Of a DNA stretch of 64,000 nt, positions 48,260 to 59,438 are shown piece after piece. The stretch is from Echinochloa phyllopogon (taxonomy: Eukaryota; Streptophyta; Magnoliopsida; Poales; Poaceae). Position 1 is the stretch's first letter; each line of letters opens with the position of its first letter. Location of the stretch: positions 11,629,501 to 11,693,500 of the forward strand of contig BTCW01000003.1 of assembly GCA_033239725.1 (NCBI GenBank), given 5' to 3'. The position numbers were made by a program, and so were the translations under genes. The notes under the pieces were generated by a model. The model made no database searches. It saw only the letters and a program-made list of their open reading frames with translations, and was not told the DNA's origin.

Positions 48260-50540
48260 TTATGTTTTGCTCTTGAACTTCCTATGTGACTTGAGGTCAA
48301 CTACAACAACAGTTATGTTGTCCTTGCTCCCCTTCTGGAGAGCCAGCTTCGACAAATATTCGGCAGCTGCTTGAGCAGCTTGATCTGGAGAATCACCGCT
48401 CATCTGGGCTGATGATGAGGCATCTGCATTCTTCTTGTGCCATAGCAGTATCCGTTTGCGAGCAGCATCACATACCTCTTCATTGGACATTACATCCCAG
48501 AGATCATCACTTGCAAGAATAAGGCACTCATCGTCCTTTGCACGGGCGACAATTGTGACCTCTGGGACTGGGATTATATATGGCTTCAGGTATCGGTCCC
48601 CTGCAAATAGACCAACAATACATCATTCCCTGTTTTTTGTCAATCGATCAACAATAACATCATAATGTCCCAGCACATATCTAGTGTTGAGAGCAATAAA
48701 CAGTTAAAAGCAGGCTGGTTGATGACCAATTTTTTCATGGTCATGTCACATATGTATTTGGTCCTAGATAAGTTTTAAGTGAGGTAGACAGCAAAGATGG
48801 TTGGGTCTCACCCTTTCCTGTGACTGTCTTTTTTGAAACGTTCTCCTGTGACTGTCAAGAATCAATGACTAGAACATTGGGGCCAATCATGCTTAGGTCC
48901 AAGTAATGAACAAGGCTGACTGAATTTGTGTAGCACTCCCATGGGTGAAAGAAAATGCGCAGAGTTCAACAGATGTGCATTACATCCTCACGAGTCACAA
49001 GCCTGAAAGCTCTACAATTGTTCCATAGTAACCACTAACCACATATATGCACACAGAGGCAGTCCCATAGTCAGCAAAAATTCCAAACAACACCTGTTAG
49101 ATGTCTTATAGAACTCTTTACAATTCATCTGGTGGCGCAATCGAGTTAGAACTAGATTTCCAAAACAGACAAGCAAACTTTGGACTCTGGCAAAATGAAA
49201 GCATATATCCCAGAAGCAAAATTACAACAAATCAAATCACCGTTAATTTATCCAAGGACAGAGTGGACCAAACAACTAGTTCCAAGCGCTGAAAGCTACA
49301 TATCTGTATCCTTATTGGTAAACAATTAGATAAGTTGATTCAGAGTATTTCATAAATTGGAAGACATGTGCGGATGCGTATGGCATCGTAAACCAATGTT
49401 GCACGCATGATGTAAGAGGGGAGAGATATGTACCAATCGATCGGGACATGGCAAGAACACCAAGAACCCGATAGCCATTCCACTGGATGACCTTGCCACC
49501 CTGCGCCTCAATCCTCGCGTACTCATCTTCCCTATTTGGCTAAAACAGCATCAACAGTAGATCAGCAATGTATCCGGTTAAACCAGTAATTCAGAATGCT
49601 ATCTGATCGGTGAATCAAGGACAATAGTTGACCCGACAAGAGCTGATGCTTACTTTATGGTCTACCGACAGCGCCAAGGGCTGCTTGCCCCGGCAGAGCA
49701 CTGCTCGCGAGTCGCCGCAATTGGCAACAATTATGTGCGATGAGCAGACGACTGCGACAACCGCTGTTGACCCCACGGTGTCTGGAGCCACAGGCTTGCC
49801 ACCGGTTGTTGCATTTCCTCCCACCTCTGCATCAACTCGGCCGAAGCAGTCCACAAAGGCCCTCTCCCACTGCTTCTTAGACTCCAGGCCACTTAATTCA
49901 GAGCCAGACACTGATTCCTCTGCCTTGCTGAGCTCCTCTATCAGTACGGAGTGGATTCTCTCGCGGCAGTGATTGGCAACCTGCGATGGGGCAGCGAAGA
50001 GAAGACAGAGGGAGTTGGAATCGAGTGATACGCGTTTGGTCGGTGCTGAATTATTTTGCTGCGATGAGACACGCAGCGAGGCATCACAGTTACCTGAACA
50101 CCACCGTGGCCATCGTAGACGCCGAAGAAGTGCGCGGGGAGGCGGAAGGACGCCCGGTCGAGGCCGTCCACCGGCGCGTCGCCGGCGACCATCCAGAGCG
50201 GGACGTCGAAGAAGCGCGGCAGCACGATGGCGGCGTCCTCCATCTCGGGGCGGCGGCCGCATATGGACTCGAGCCCCCAGCGCGGCACGTAGTCGACCGC
50301 GAAGACGCTCCTGGGGCCGGAGGCGGGCTCCGGCACGGGGAGCGAGGCCGCGGCGGCGGCGACGAGGTCGTCGAGCACGAGCGCCGAGCCGACCTCCGCG
50401 AAGCCCTCGAAGTCGGCGGTGGCGACGCTGCTGCAGTCGCTGGCGATCACCGCCCAAAATCGCCACGGATTCGGTTCCCATTCTCTCCCGCGCCGGGTGT
50501 GTTCCACACACACCCCAACCATCGAGGATTCGGTTACCAT
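48260..50540 (-). CDS. Clade A protein phosphatase 2C (ABA co-receptor type)
   Basis: Minus exons 50540-50094, 49980-49654, 49539-49434, 48600-48260, GT–AG and in phase; 406 aa. Clade A PP2Cs dephosphorylate SnRK2 kinases and are inhibited by PYR/PYL–ABA. Signatures: RRPEMEDA, YDGHGG (~142-147), VGSTAVVAVVCSSHIIVANCG, HKPNREDEYARIEAQGGKVIQWNGYRVLGVLAMSRSIGDR and a C-terminal RKFKSKT (shown in parts, the conserved core is continuous). The motif normally SDGLWDV reads SDDLWDV: residue 326 is Asp instead of Gly (codon 48505-48503). The start is uncertain: residues 1-32 do not look like clade A N-termini, and an upstream exon may exist. An ACGTGTC ABRE-like core lies at 51204-51210. Confidence 0.9.
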
Positions 50541-51734
50541 CTGCAGTTTTCCTGCTGCACAGCCTCACTGCACGTCTCCAATTGTACAGTTTCACTCCTC
50601 CGAATTCCAGAACAGTAATGCACTGATGGCGATAGTCCATGAGCAGATATATGTGCACATCATCTGAGTCGGTGCCTGCCAAGATACGCGGATCGCTTCT
50701 TCTCCTTGCCCCGTGATTTCCATGCATCTTTACCTTGGCGAAGAAAATGACACCGCCCCTAAAGCAAAGCAGACCCGAAAAAGGGACTTCAGGAAATGTG
50801 ATGTCCCCTTTGGAGCTGAAGCTTGCACTTGCACCGTCTTTTTTTTCTTGCTTACATGAACAAACAATACCGAGAGTTTGCACGGAATTTATCTGTCAAG
50901 ATTTCTCGATCCAGGGCGAGATAGCTGAAGAAGCTCATGGGCTCACCTTGAACGACACAACCCTCAACACTAGCTAGCCTCCCTGAGGTTGGGACAGATC
51001 AAACAAGCCGAAACCAGCCAAGAATTATTCAACATCATCAACGCGAAAGCTAGTACAGCAGAGAGCAGGGAATGTCAAACGATTCACACCCAGACCTGCG
51101 CGGAAATGGAATGGAATGCTCCGAACTCCCCAAGTCGTGCCTTGAACCATTTACATCGCAGGCAGCTAACAAATTGAAGCCTTGGCCTCTGCTACACTTG
51201 AAGACGTGTCAAGTCAAACGACTCAACAAAGCACGCTCATTCTCCAGCCAAACCCATATTGTATATAGGAATATCACGACACTACGCGACCTGCTTGTGA
51301 ATACTGACACAAAGAATGACAATGGCCAAGTTTGCTCGTAGTGGTTTTTCTTTTTTCCTCGTCAAGAGCTGAATCTTTCACATGATGCAGTGATATTTTC
51401 AATCTTTCTTTTTCCTCTGAGGAACTCAGTTTTTCAAATGATGGGATAAGCAGCACAAGGACAACACACATGTGTAGAAATTCTTCCTGCTCTTGGTCTT
51501 GGATATATGTACTACTAAACTAATCCTGTCAAAAAAAAACCCACGGTTTAATCTCTGTGTCTGTGTGTGTTCTACTACAAGGATGATCTCCCTAAATTAT
51601 AAAGAATAAATTTTTCATCGATGATTCCAACGAAATGGCCATGGATATAATAATAAGCCGAATAGAGTGATCGATCGAACCGTCGGCGACCGACGATGCA
51701 GGGATGAAACGCATTGACGCCGCATCGATCAAAT
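50541..51734. other. PP2C upstream region and intergenic DNA
   Basis: Probable PP2C promoter/5' UTR; an open minus-strand frame to 50883 runs into the gene in the wrong frame. The last ~150 bp are likely the 3' UTR of the HARBI1-like gene. One ABRE-like ACGTGTC at 51204. Confidence 0.4.
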
Positions 51735-53081
51735 TCAGAAGAATTTGGTGCCGGCGAGGCCGCTGTGGAGGAGGTTGTGCGCGATATCATCCCTGGCCTT
51801 GCCGGCGCCGTCCGACCGCACGGGGTTCTCCGGCACGGTCTCGTCGTCGGCGAGCTCGCAGCGGAGGGCCGGGTCCATCTCCTCCCCTTGGGACTCGCAG
51901 ATGTTGTGCAGCACGCAGCAGGCGCCCAGCACCACGGGGAGGTCCTGCAGCTTCACCTCGGTGCGCTTCTGCAGGCACGCCCACCGGCCCTTGAGCCGCG
52001 CGAAGGCGTCGACGGCGACGCGCCGGAGCTCCGCGACCTTCTCGTTGAAGGCGTGCTGCGCCCACGTCAGGTTGGGCTGCGCGTAGGGGGCCAGCACCCA
52101 GTCCGTGAGCGGGAAGCTGGCGCCGCCGACCACCCAGGAGCCCGCCATCATGCCGGCGGCGGCGCGCTGCTGCAGCGCGGAGCGGTCGAGGACCTGGTCG
52201 TCGGGCATGGAGCCCGGCCAGCCGATGCATACGTCGGTGAAGGCGCCGTCGGGGCCGACGACCCCCTGCAGGGTGATGGAGTAGGAGGTCTTGTGGTTGC
52301 GCTCCGTGTGGCGGCGGTTGAAGTAGGCGGCGACGGAGACCTTGGGCGCGATGATGGGGATGTGGGTGGTGTAGATGGCGCCGACGACGCCGGGGATCCC
52401 GGAGTCGGCCTGGAAGCGGGCCTTGAAGGCCGCGGCGGCGTCGGGGTCGGGCCAGCGGAGGAAGCGCGGCATGAGGAGGTTGCGGATGGCGGCGCAGACC
52501 TCGAGGACGAGCTTGTGGCAGGTGGAGATGCCGAGGCCGAAGCGCTTGGAGACGAGACGGAGCGGCTCCCCGGTGGCGAGGCGCCAGACGCAGACGGCGA
52601 CCCGCTGGCGGACGGGGATGGCGGCGCGGAGCGCGGTGTCCTCCTTGGCGACGGCGGCGCCCAGCGCGTCGCAGAGCATGGCGAAGGTGGCGCGGCCCAT
52701 GCGGAAGGCGGCGCGGAAGTCGGCCTCCGGGTAGTCGGCGCTGCTGCACTGCTCCCACCACGCGCGCGACCGGTCCTTGACCCACAGCCGGCGCTGCTGG
52801 TGCGGGCTCTGGCCGGCGGCCGCCGGGGCCGGCGCGGACGGCCCCCCTCCTCCCCCGCCGGTGACCTCCTCCTCCTCCTCGTCCTCTTCCTCCTCCCGCC
52901 GCTGCTGCTCGGAGTGGCGGCCGTTGAGCTGGAAGAGGGGGAGCTCGAGGCGCGGGGCGTCGTTGGCGTCCAGGGAGGTGAGGACGCTGGTGGTGGCGGA
53001 CCTCTTGTTGGCGCTGCCGTCGGCCGCCTCCTCCTCCTCGTCGGCGCCGCGCTTCCGCCGGCGGCTCGTCGCCTTGGGCAT
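51735..53081 (-). CDS. HARBI1/ALP1-like protein (domesticated PIF/Harbinger transposase)
   Basis: Intronless, GC-rich, 448 aa. Residues 1-100 are low complexity (NLS-like RRRKR, acidic and Gly runs). ~105-200 is a transposase N-terminal helical region (VRQRVAVCVWRLATG), and ~225-395 a DDE_Tnp_4 fold: IPGVVGAIYTTHIPI, FTDVCIGWPGSMPDDQVL, AFARLKGRW, VLHNICE. The first catalytic Asp of GAIDxTHI is Tyr237 and the Glu of ERxFxxLK is Asp358, so catalysis is probably lost. No terminal inverted repeats flank it. Plant relatives (ALP1, HDP1-type) are known host genes tied to Polycomb or histone-acetylation complexes; that role here is inference. Confidence 0.88.
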   Translation of the reverse strand: MPKATSRRRKRGADEEEEAADGSANKRSATTSVLTSLDANDAPRLELPLFQLNGRHSEQQRREEEEDEEEEEVTGGGGGGPSAPAPAAAGQSPHQQRRLWVKDRSRAWWEQCSSADYPEADFRAAFRMGRATFAMLCDALGAAVAKEDTALRAAIPVRQRVAVCVWRLATGEPLRLVSKRFGLGISTCHKLVLEVCAAIRNLLMPRFLRWPDPDAAAAFKARFQADSGIPGVVGAIYTTHIPIIAPKVSVAAYFNRRHTERNHKTSYSITLQGVVGPDGAFTDVCIGWPGSMPDDQVLDRSALQQRAAAGMMAGSWVVGGASFPLTDWVLAPYAQPNLTWAQHAFNEKVAELRRVAVDAFARLKGRWACLQKRTEVKLQDLPVVLGACCVLHNICESQGEEMDPALRCELADDETVPENPVRSDGAGKARDDIAHNLLHSGLAGTKFF

Positions 53082-53289
53082 CGCGTGCTACTGCTTACCT
53101 TGGATTGGAGTGGATTGGGGGAACGAACGGGGTAGGAGGCAGATGGAACTGGTCGTCCCGCTCGGCAGGTAAGTCAGGTGTGGTGTGGTCAGTAGCAGGA
53201 GAGGAGTTGGAGAGAAGAGGAAGAGGACCCTGCCTGCCTTCCCTGGGGTCGGAGGGAGCGGGTTGGGTTAGGTGGGTGTGAGCGCGCGG

Positions 53290-53375
53290 CTGCGGCTGGA
53301 GGAAGAGGAAGAGGAAGAGGAAGAGGAAGAGGAGGAGGAGCAGGAGCACGGACACGGACACGGACACGGAGACAT
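53290..53375 (+). repeat. Microsatellites upstream of the HARBI1-like gene
   Basis: (GAGGAA)n followed by GGAGGAGGAGCAGGAG and then (CACGGA)n, about 210-295 bp upstream of the minus-strand start, in likely 5' UTR or promoter. Confidence 0.8.
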
Positions 53376-53776
53376 CGCTGTCGGTCGGAACGAGACTAGT
53401 GTGGAAGGGAGGGATGCCTTGTGGTTTTGGAGCGTGCGACGGCGACGACGACGGCGGCGATCGGGAGGTGGGTGTAAACGCTCGGCCCGCCGCGGCGGCG
53501 CCGGGACGACGGCTGGCGATGGCACGGGGGAGTGAGTTACTGGTTGCTCTTCGGGGATGAATGGTGCAATCAAAACGTTCCATCAAATGCGCACGCCGAA
53601 TTGTATAATTTGTTGCCGAATTTTCGTTTCGCAAGGCGGCTGACTGCGTTGGCCGTTTCAATTGCAGCCCTCACCACGGCAGTGAGCAGTCGCCAGCCAG
53701 CAGCTCCGCGGTTATTTCATATAATTTATGACAAAATTGATTCGGCGCACACGTTTTGGTTTTGCCATAAATTCAG

Positions 53777-54837
53777 AGGTTAAATGGATATATGTCATTA
53801 CAATTTTCATTTTTCGGACATATGTCATACAATTCGCGTATTCGTAAATATGTCATTACAGTTTGTTGTTTGTTTGACATGTGCCATTTTATACGTAGTT
53901 GACGTCCTTGGACCCACATGCAGGCTCTAGTGTTTTCGTATGGACCAAAATACCCCCAACTGACTTCCTCCTTTCTTCCCCAATCCCGGCTGCTCACGTG
54001 CGCCGCCGTGGCACCCCGGCCCGACGCGCTGCTCCGCCACCGCGCCATTCTACCGCTGCGCAGCCCCGCCGCCGCGCTGCTCTGCCGCTGCGAGCGCGAC
54101 ATCCGCCGGCGGTGAGCTGCTCCGCCACCGCGGGCGCGAGCTCGGCCGGGGCGAGCTGCCCCGCCGCCGGCGTGGGCGCGCTGCTTCGCCGGAGCCGAGC
54201 TGCCCTGCCGCGCTGCTCTGCCGCCGCGGGCGCAACCTCCGCCGAGGCCGTGCTGTGCCGCCGCCGCTTCGTTGTTCCGCCACCGCAGGCGCAAGCTCCG
54301 TCGGGGCGAGCTGGGGCGCGCTACTCCGCCGCCGCGGGCGCGAGCTTCGTCGGAGCCTTGCTGCGCCGCCGCCGCCGCCTACCGCGAGCGCGAGCTCCGC
54401 CGCCCACCACGAGCACGAGCTCCGCCGCCGCCGCCGCGAGCGCGGGCTCCGCCGGGCGAGCTGCCTCGCCGCCGGCGCGGGCGCGCTGCTCGCCGGGGCC
54501 GAGCTGCCCCACCGCGGGCGCGAGCGCGGGCGTGCTGCCCCGCCGTCGCTTGCCGTGGAGGCGGACGGGATGGAGAAGATGGAGTAGATAGGCGGGGCCT
54601 ACACGTCAGTGAGGGAGAGAGAGGAAAGAAGTAGCAGGGGTATTTTAGACCATACGATAATACGAGATTTTCAGGTGGGTCCAAGGGAATCAAAGACGGA
54701 TCCCAAAGAATCAAAGACGTATACAGTGACACGGTTCAAAGTACGTAAGAATTGTAATGGCATATTTACGAATACGCGAATTGTAATAGCATATGTCTGA
54801 AAAATGAAAATTGTAATGACATATATCCAACTAACCC
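53777..54837. mobile_element. Non-autonomous Mutator-like element (MULE-2), 1061 bp
   Basis: Inverted ends of more than 90 bp: left AGGTTAAATGGATATATGTC, right (reverse complement) GGGTTAGTTGGATATATGTC, both continuing ATTACAATTTTCATTTTTC. Flanked by a perfect 9-bp duplication TAAATTCAG (53768-53776, 54838-54846). The GC-rich interior (54000-54590) is a degenerate array of GCGAGCTGC/CGCCGCCG units; frames there are not credible genes. Confidence 0.9.
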
Positions 54838-54846
54838 TAAATTCAG

Positions 54847-56009
54847 CGCGCACGTTTTGCACGACCTGCCTGCCTGGCTTCCATACCCATCGCCTTTGCT
54901 TTGTGTCGATCAAAATATGCAAACTTTGGGCATAATTTGTTTGTTTGACTCCATTTCGTCCTTGGCCGAAACTTGGGCGGTCGATCCGTCCACTCATTTT
55001 GCGTGGCTTTCTTCGAGTTCGTGCGCGTTACCATTTGGAACAAGACAACAAGGCTCCGTGCGGCAAGGCAGAATTTGATCCGTAGCTAGCGGTCACTCTC
55101 CCAGAACGCTGCTAGCTTCCAAGATACCACAAGCCACACACAATGTAAAAGCACATCTTTCGCAAAAAAAAAAGGTAAAAGCACATCATCCCCTATGGGA
55201 AAGCGTTGCACCAGCCACCCACAAACTAGATAACCATCGATATGAATCATTTGACATGGCTTTATTTTAAATTCACTAGCCGAATTTTACAAAAAAAAAA
55301 GTGTCCACAATAGTACAGTAGCTTACAAGGTGAGTTCTAAAGGTCGGTCACTGCCCAAAAAATAACAGCTGCAGACGTTGAAGGGAAATAGGCCCAGAGA
55401 ATCCCTAGAGCCACAAGACGTTCAAGCTCCTGTATTATTTTGATCGACTGATCTCTCTGGCATAAATTAAAGGATACCATAAATCAAGAAAAAAATGGCG
55501 TGTCACAAGTATATACACGAAGCATTCCTTGATTTCAATTATTCAAGGTAATAACTGCTTCAAAATATTGCCTGGCCACAGACAGCAAGGATCTCAGACA
55601 AAAATTATGGAGAAAGAGACGTGTGCCTCTGCCTCTGTTTCACGCCTTCATAGCCTTCAAATTTCCAATAAATACTGCATTCCAATTGGTGAAAAAACAA
55701 CACCAACATGTGACTTAACAATGCAATGGACTGCAACCCAGAATATCGAATTAAATATGGACATTGCCACAAAGCTCTTCTAAGATGCTCCTAACTTTCT
55801 TCTCACTCTTTGAGGAACTGAGAAAACAGCAGACGGGTTCATCAGGACATAAGATAGAGCCAAGAAATTGAAGTAACAAATCGACCATCATAATCAACAG
55901 TCAACCAAATTACCAGGAATGATGGCGGCAGACCATATCCGCATCCTGGAACTGAATACCCGCCCAATAATAATCACAATTGGGCAACCAAGAAATTAGA
56001 TACCCATGA
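54847..56009. other. Intergenic, no gene supported
   Basis: AT-rich, with two A-runs around 55163 and 55293. No domain or convincing splice structure seen. Confidence 0.35.
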
Positions 56010-56925
56010 GAAAGAAAGCGGGCCTGTGCTCGTGTAGCTCGCGGCGCGGCCATGGCTTCGTGGCCCACGTCCCGTGGCTCCGGTCGGAGGCGGGGCAGGC
56101 TTCGGCGTTCCTTTGACGGTGGCGGCGTTGGAGAGGCGTCGGCCCTCGCCCTGTCTCCATCCCGCGGCTTCGCCATGGCCGGCGGTACCGCCTCCATCTT
56201 CACGTCGTCAACAAAGTTGCTCCCGTAGCGCCGTCAAGTTTCCGCCGCTAGGTTCATGAGTTATATCTCACTTTGTGAAGCACGGTGCCGTCTCATTGAG
56301 GGGACGACAAAAGATTTGGGGTCAATCGAGGACCCCAAACCTTCTCGAGGTGTCGGGTGTTGCCAGCGGGTGCATATGGAACCTAGTGGGCGAGCTTTGG
56401 CGGCTGCGATGGTGGGCGATGGATGGAAGCGAGTGGGTTCGGTCCAGGTGCTCTCGGCTCGTCGGGCGATGGTCCTCAAGCGTAAGCTTCGACCCGGTGT
56501 CGGGCAACGGCGGTCTTCCCTCCTGAGGGCATTGTCTGTAGGGTCTTGTTCGACGGCGGCTCGTGGAAGCTCTCCGTGGTGAAAACCAAACGCTGGCGCA
56601 GTCGCGCCTTTGCCTTCCTGAAGGCGTTGCTTGGAGGTTTCCTGTAGCCGTTGGTGGTGGAGTCGTAGGCTCCGCAGAAGGTCGGGTTCAGCCGAGTTGT
56701 AATGGATTCTTGGCCCTTTAGTTCGTTCGTCGCGAGTAGTGCCTTGCTTTCTCTGGCGCGCGGCCTAGAGAGTCCCGTTACGGGTTTGTTGGATGCTGCT
56801 CTTCGAGCGGTGTGTGCTTTATTGTAAACCGGTAATCCCAGTATCCTTTGAGGGATGCTTTATATATAAAGCTGGCTACGACCTTTCTTGGAAAAGAAAA
56901 CTGCATAAACACAACAAGAAAGCAT
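56010..56925 (+). mobile_element. Probable L1-like insertion (non-autonomous)
   Basis: GC-rich body ending TTTATATATAAAGCTGGCTA…GGAAAAGAAAA, a 3' end style common in grass L1-derived repeats. An 8-bp AAGAAAGC occurs at 56012-56019 and 56916-56923 but does not abut the A-rich tail, so the TSD is doubtful. No reverse transcriptase in it. Confidence 0.4.
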
Positions 56926-57159
56926 TTGATCCATGATATCCGGTCATGTTTACTCAATCAACCAGCAGCAACAATCATGTGTGCGCTAACAATATCTAAA
57001 ATCGCCAAGACTCAGTAAAATAAAGAACTGCTCTTTAAAATAAATCTTCCATGATGAAAATTAGGAGTTCTCACGGCCCTAAAACAACAAAAAACAGGAC
57101 AGCAGTTTTCCGCAGATAGAGAAGAGCAGTAGGTTTTCTGCTTCATTATGTCCTTCTGA

Positions 57160-58765
57160 AAAGAAATGTGAAGCGATATCGGTCACTCAGGACCAACCCC
57201 CCCTCCCCCGCGCTCGCGTCGCCCCCTGCGCGGGCGACCGAGCGGCGCCCAACCCTAACCGCCGCCGAGCTCCTCTCCCAGCCTCCTCCAGCCGCGCCGC
57301 CGCCCGAGCGGTCCGCCGGCGACCCGCGCGGCCGCGGTGAAGGCGGCGGCGGGCTCCTCCTCCCCTTCCTCCGGTGGCTTTGGGCGGGCGCGGCCGTCCG
57401 GGCGCCTGGAGCTCCCCTCGCCGGCGCCTATGGCGGCGGCGGAGGTTCGGGCCTCCAGATCCGGTGCCGCCCCGGCCGGATCCGGAGGCCGCGTGGTTGG
57501 GGCACGCGGCTGTGCGTGGTGAGGGCGGCGGTCGCCGCTGGGGCGGCGGCGGCGGCTGTGGCGGGCGCGGATGGCCCGGCGGCGGCGGCGGTCGGCGTTG
57601 AGGCGGCGACGGCAGCCGGTGTGGGGTTGTGCTGGGTGATGTGGCAGCCGCCGGCGGCTTTGGCTGGTGCTGGCGTCGGCGTCGACGGCGGCCGGGTCCT
57701 GGTGGTCTGACCCAGGCTGGCGCGCGGGCAACAGGCGTGCGGCTGGATGGTGGTGCTCCCCTTCTCTTCCTCGACAATGATACTGGTCCGGCGCCGCCTT
57801 GGTGGTGGGGTCGGGAGCTGTCTAGGATTTGCTGGTGGTGCCGTGGTGGCACCCTGGATAGCGCCGGGCTTCTCTTGGTTGAGGTGTCGTGGTTGCGGTG
57901 GGTTGTAGATTTCTGTCATTGGTCGAGATTGTGCAATAGGAATGGTGTTCCGGGCGAAAGCCTCCACTATCGGTGGCAATGGTGGCGGCGCCCTTGTGGC
58001 GTCGCTTTCCCCGCTGGGGGCATCATTGAGGGTTACCACGTCCTTGCAGCACAGGGTCCCAGGGTAAAAACCCAGTCCTCTTGGACGTGCGATGACGACG
58101 TCATTGACGTCGGTGCCCTTCTTGAAGGCGTCGCATCTGGTGACCCGTCTCGGCTTGTGGCAGTGGTGGTGGTCAAGTGGTGGTGTTGCCTTGTGCGTTG
58201 CCGGTATGGTGGTGCGCTTGGTCCGTGTCGATCGGGAGGTGCTGAGGGCCCATGGGATGTAGCCTCGGGTTGGCGCGTTTGGTGCAGTGGTGATCTCGGT
58301 GTCGGCTGAGCGGAGGTGTTGCTCTCAGACCAGGTTCAGATATCCGAGTCCTTAACAGAGGAGTGAGGCGGTGGATGAGGTGAGGCCCCCACGCAGAGTG
58401 GTCAGGATCGGTGGTTTCATTGGTGCTGTGACGGGAGTGTTCTGCCGAGGCAACGTCGGAGCAGGGAGATCGACGATCGGTGTGTGCGGCTCGATGGTGA
58501 TAGCCCATGGTGGAGGAGTTCAGGTGGCCATTGGAGCTTGCAACGAGTTACGGCTTCGGTCGTGACACAGCGTTGGTGACGACGGCGTGGGTTTGGTGGC
58601 TTACTTTTGGCTCTTCTCGCAGGTTGTGGTGGTGTAGTGTCTTGTCGTATGCGTTGTTCGCGTGCGTTGTTTGTGCGTGGTGATGTTTGTTTCGGCCTGT
58701 GATGTACAGTTGCTTCTTCTTCTTAAATGAATCGACAATGCTCCTGCCTTTAATTTCAAAAAAAA
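57160..58765 (+). mobile_element. L1-like retroposed insertion with 15-bp TSD
   Basis: Flanked by perfect 15-bp repeats ATTATGTCCTTCTGA (57145-57159 and 58766-58780). The insert ends in CTTCTTCTTCTTAAATGAAT, then CCTTTAATTTC and a short poly-A, the hallmark of target-primed reverse transcription. The 5' half is GC-rich like grass L1 5' UTRs. I find no ORF1 or ORF2 motifs, so it is non-autonomous or internally deleted. Large GC-rich frames on both strands were not called as genes. Confidence 0.8.
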
Positions 58766-59214
58766 ATTATGTCCTTCTGAGAATTAGAGCTCCATATTCC
58801 GCACAGCATAGTATTGGAATAACACCCATCATTCATAGTTTTACGTCATGCACCCCAGTCTGATTAAACTTGTCCTCAATGAGTTACCAGCATATGAATT
58901 TCACCCTAAATAACAAGAGGTTGTGCCAGTGAGATATAGCAACATTAATTGGAAAGGAATTCAAGGAAGTCAGAACTCACAAGTAATGTCGTTATTTAGA
59001 GTTTAAAAAACATAAACTTGTCAATTATAATGCAAATTAAGAAAATAATGACACCAGGCATCTACAACATAATGGCTTCCCATAGAAACCTGGCCTTAAA
59101 ATCCCATTCAGTGTTACTGACACTCACTGCGGAAAACATAACCAATTGCATTTTCAAGGAAATAAATACTGTTCAGGATAGAATCGCTGGAATATGTCAG
59201 AAAAGACAAGTACC

Positions 59215-59284
59215 TATCTGTAGCTTCTCTATCGCCTGCTTCCGATTCTCCTGTGTTTCAGGACTATACTCAGAAATCATTGAC
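59215..59284 (-). CDS. Putative exon of an unassigned minus-strand gene
   Basis: 70-nt segment between TTCCAG acceptor and GTACTT donor, reading SMISEYSPETQENRKQAIEK then LQI. It joins in phase to the exon at 60961-61062. Protein not recognised. Confidence 0.35.
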
Positions 59285-59438
59285 CTGGAATCAAATGACA
59301 TCTATCCGTGACATGCACACTTATTTCAGGAGGGAAGGAGTAAAAATTAGTTACAAAATTAAGGGACATCTATACGAATGTAAGGAAGGAATTAAGGGAT
59401 AATATAGACCAAATCGACAGCTTGTAAGAAAAGTAATT

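Noticed and set aside
49615..50883. 422-aa minus-strand frame as PP2C
   Set aside because: Its N-terminal half reads exon 1 in the wrong frame; PP2C motifs before VANHCRERIHS occur in the other frame.
51714..53135. 473-aa plus-strand frame
   Set aside because: Antisense shadow of the HARBI1-like gene caused by GC-rich codon use.
53899..54634. Ala/Arg-rich frames of 110-230 aa
   Set aside because: Inside MULE-2 core repeats, open on both strands.
57168..58309. GC-rich frames of 180-226 aa
   Set aside because: Inside the L1-like insertion, no RT, endonuclease or gag-like motif.
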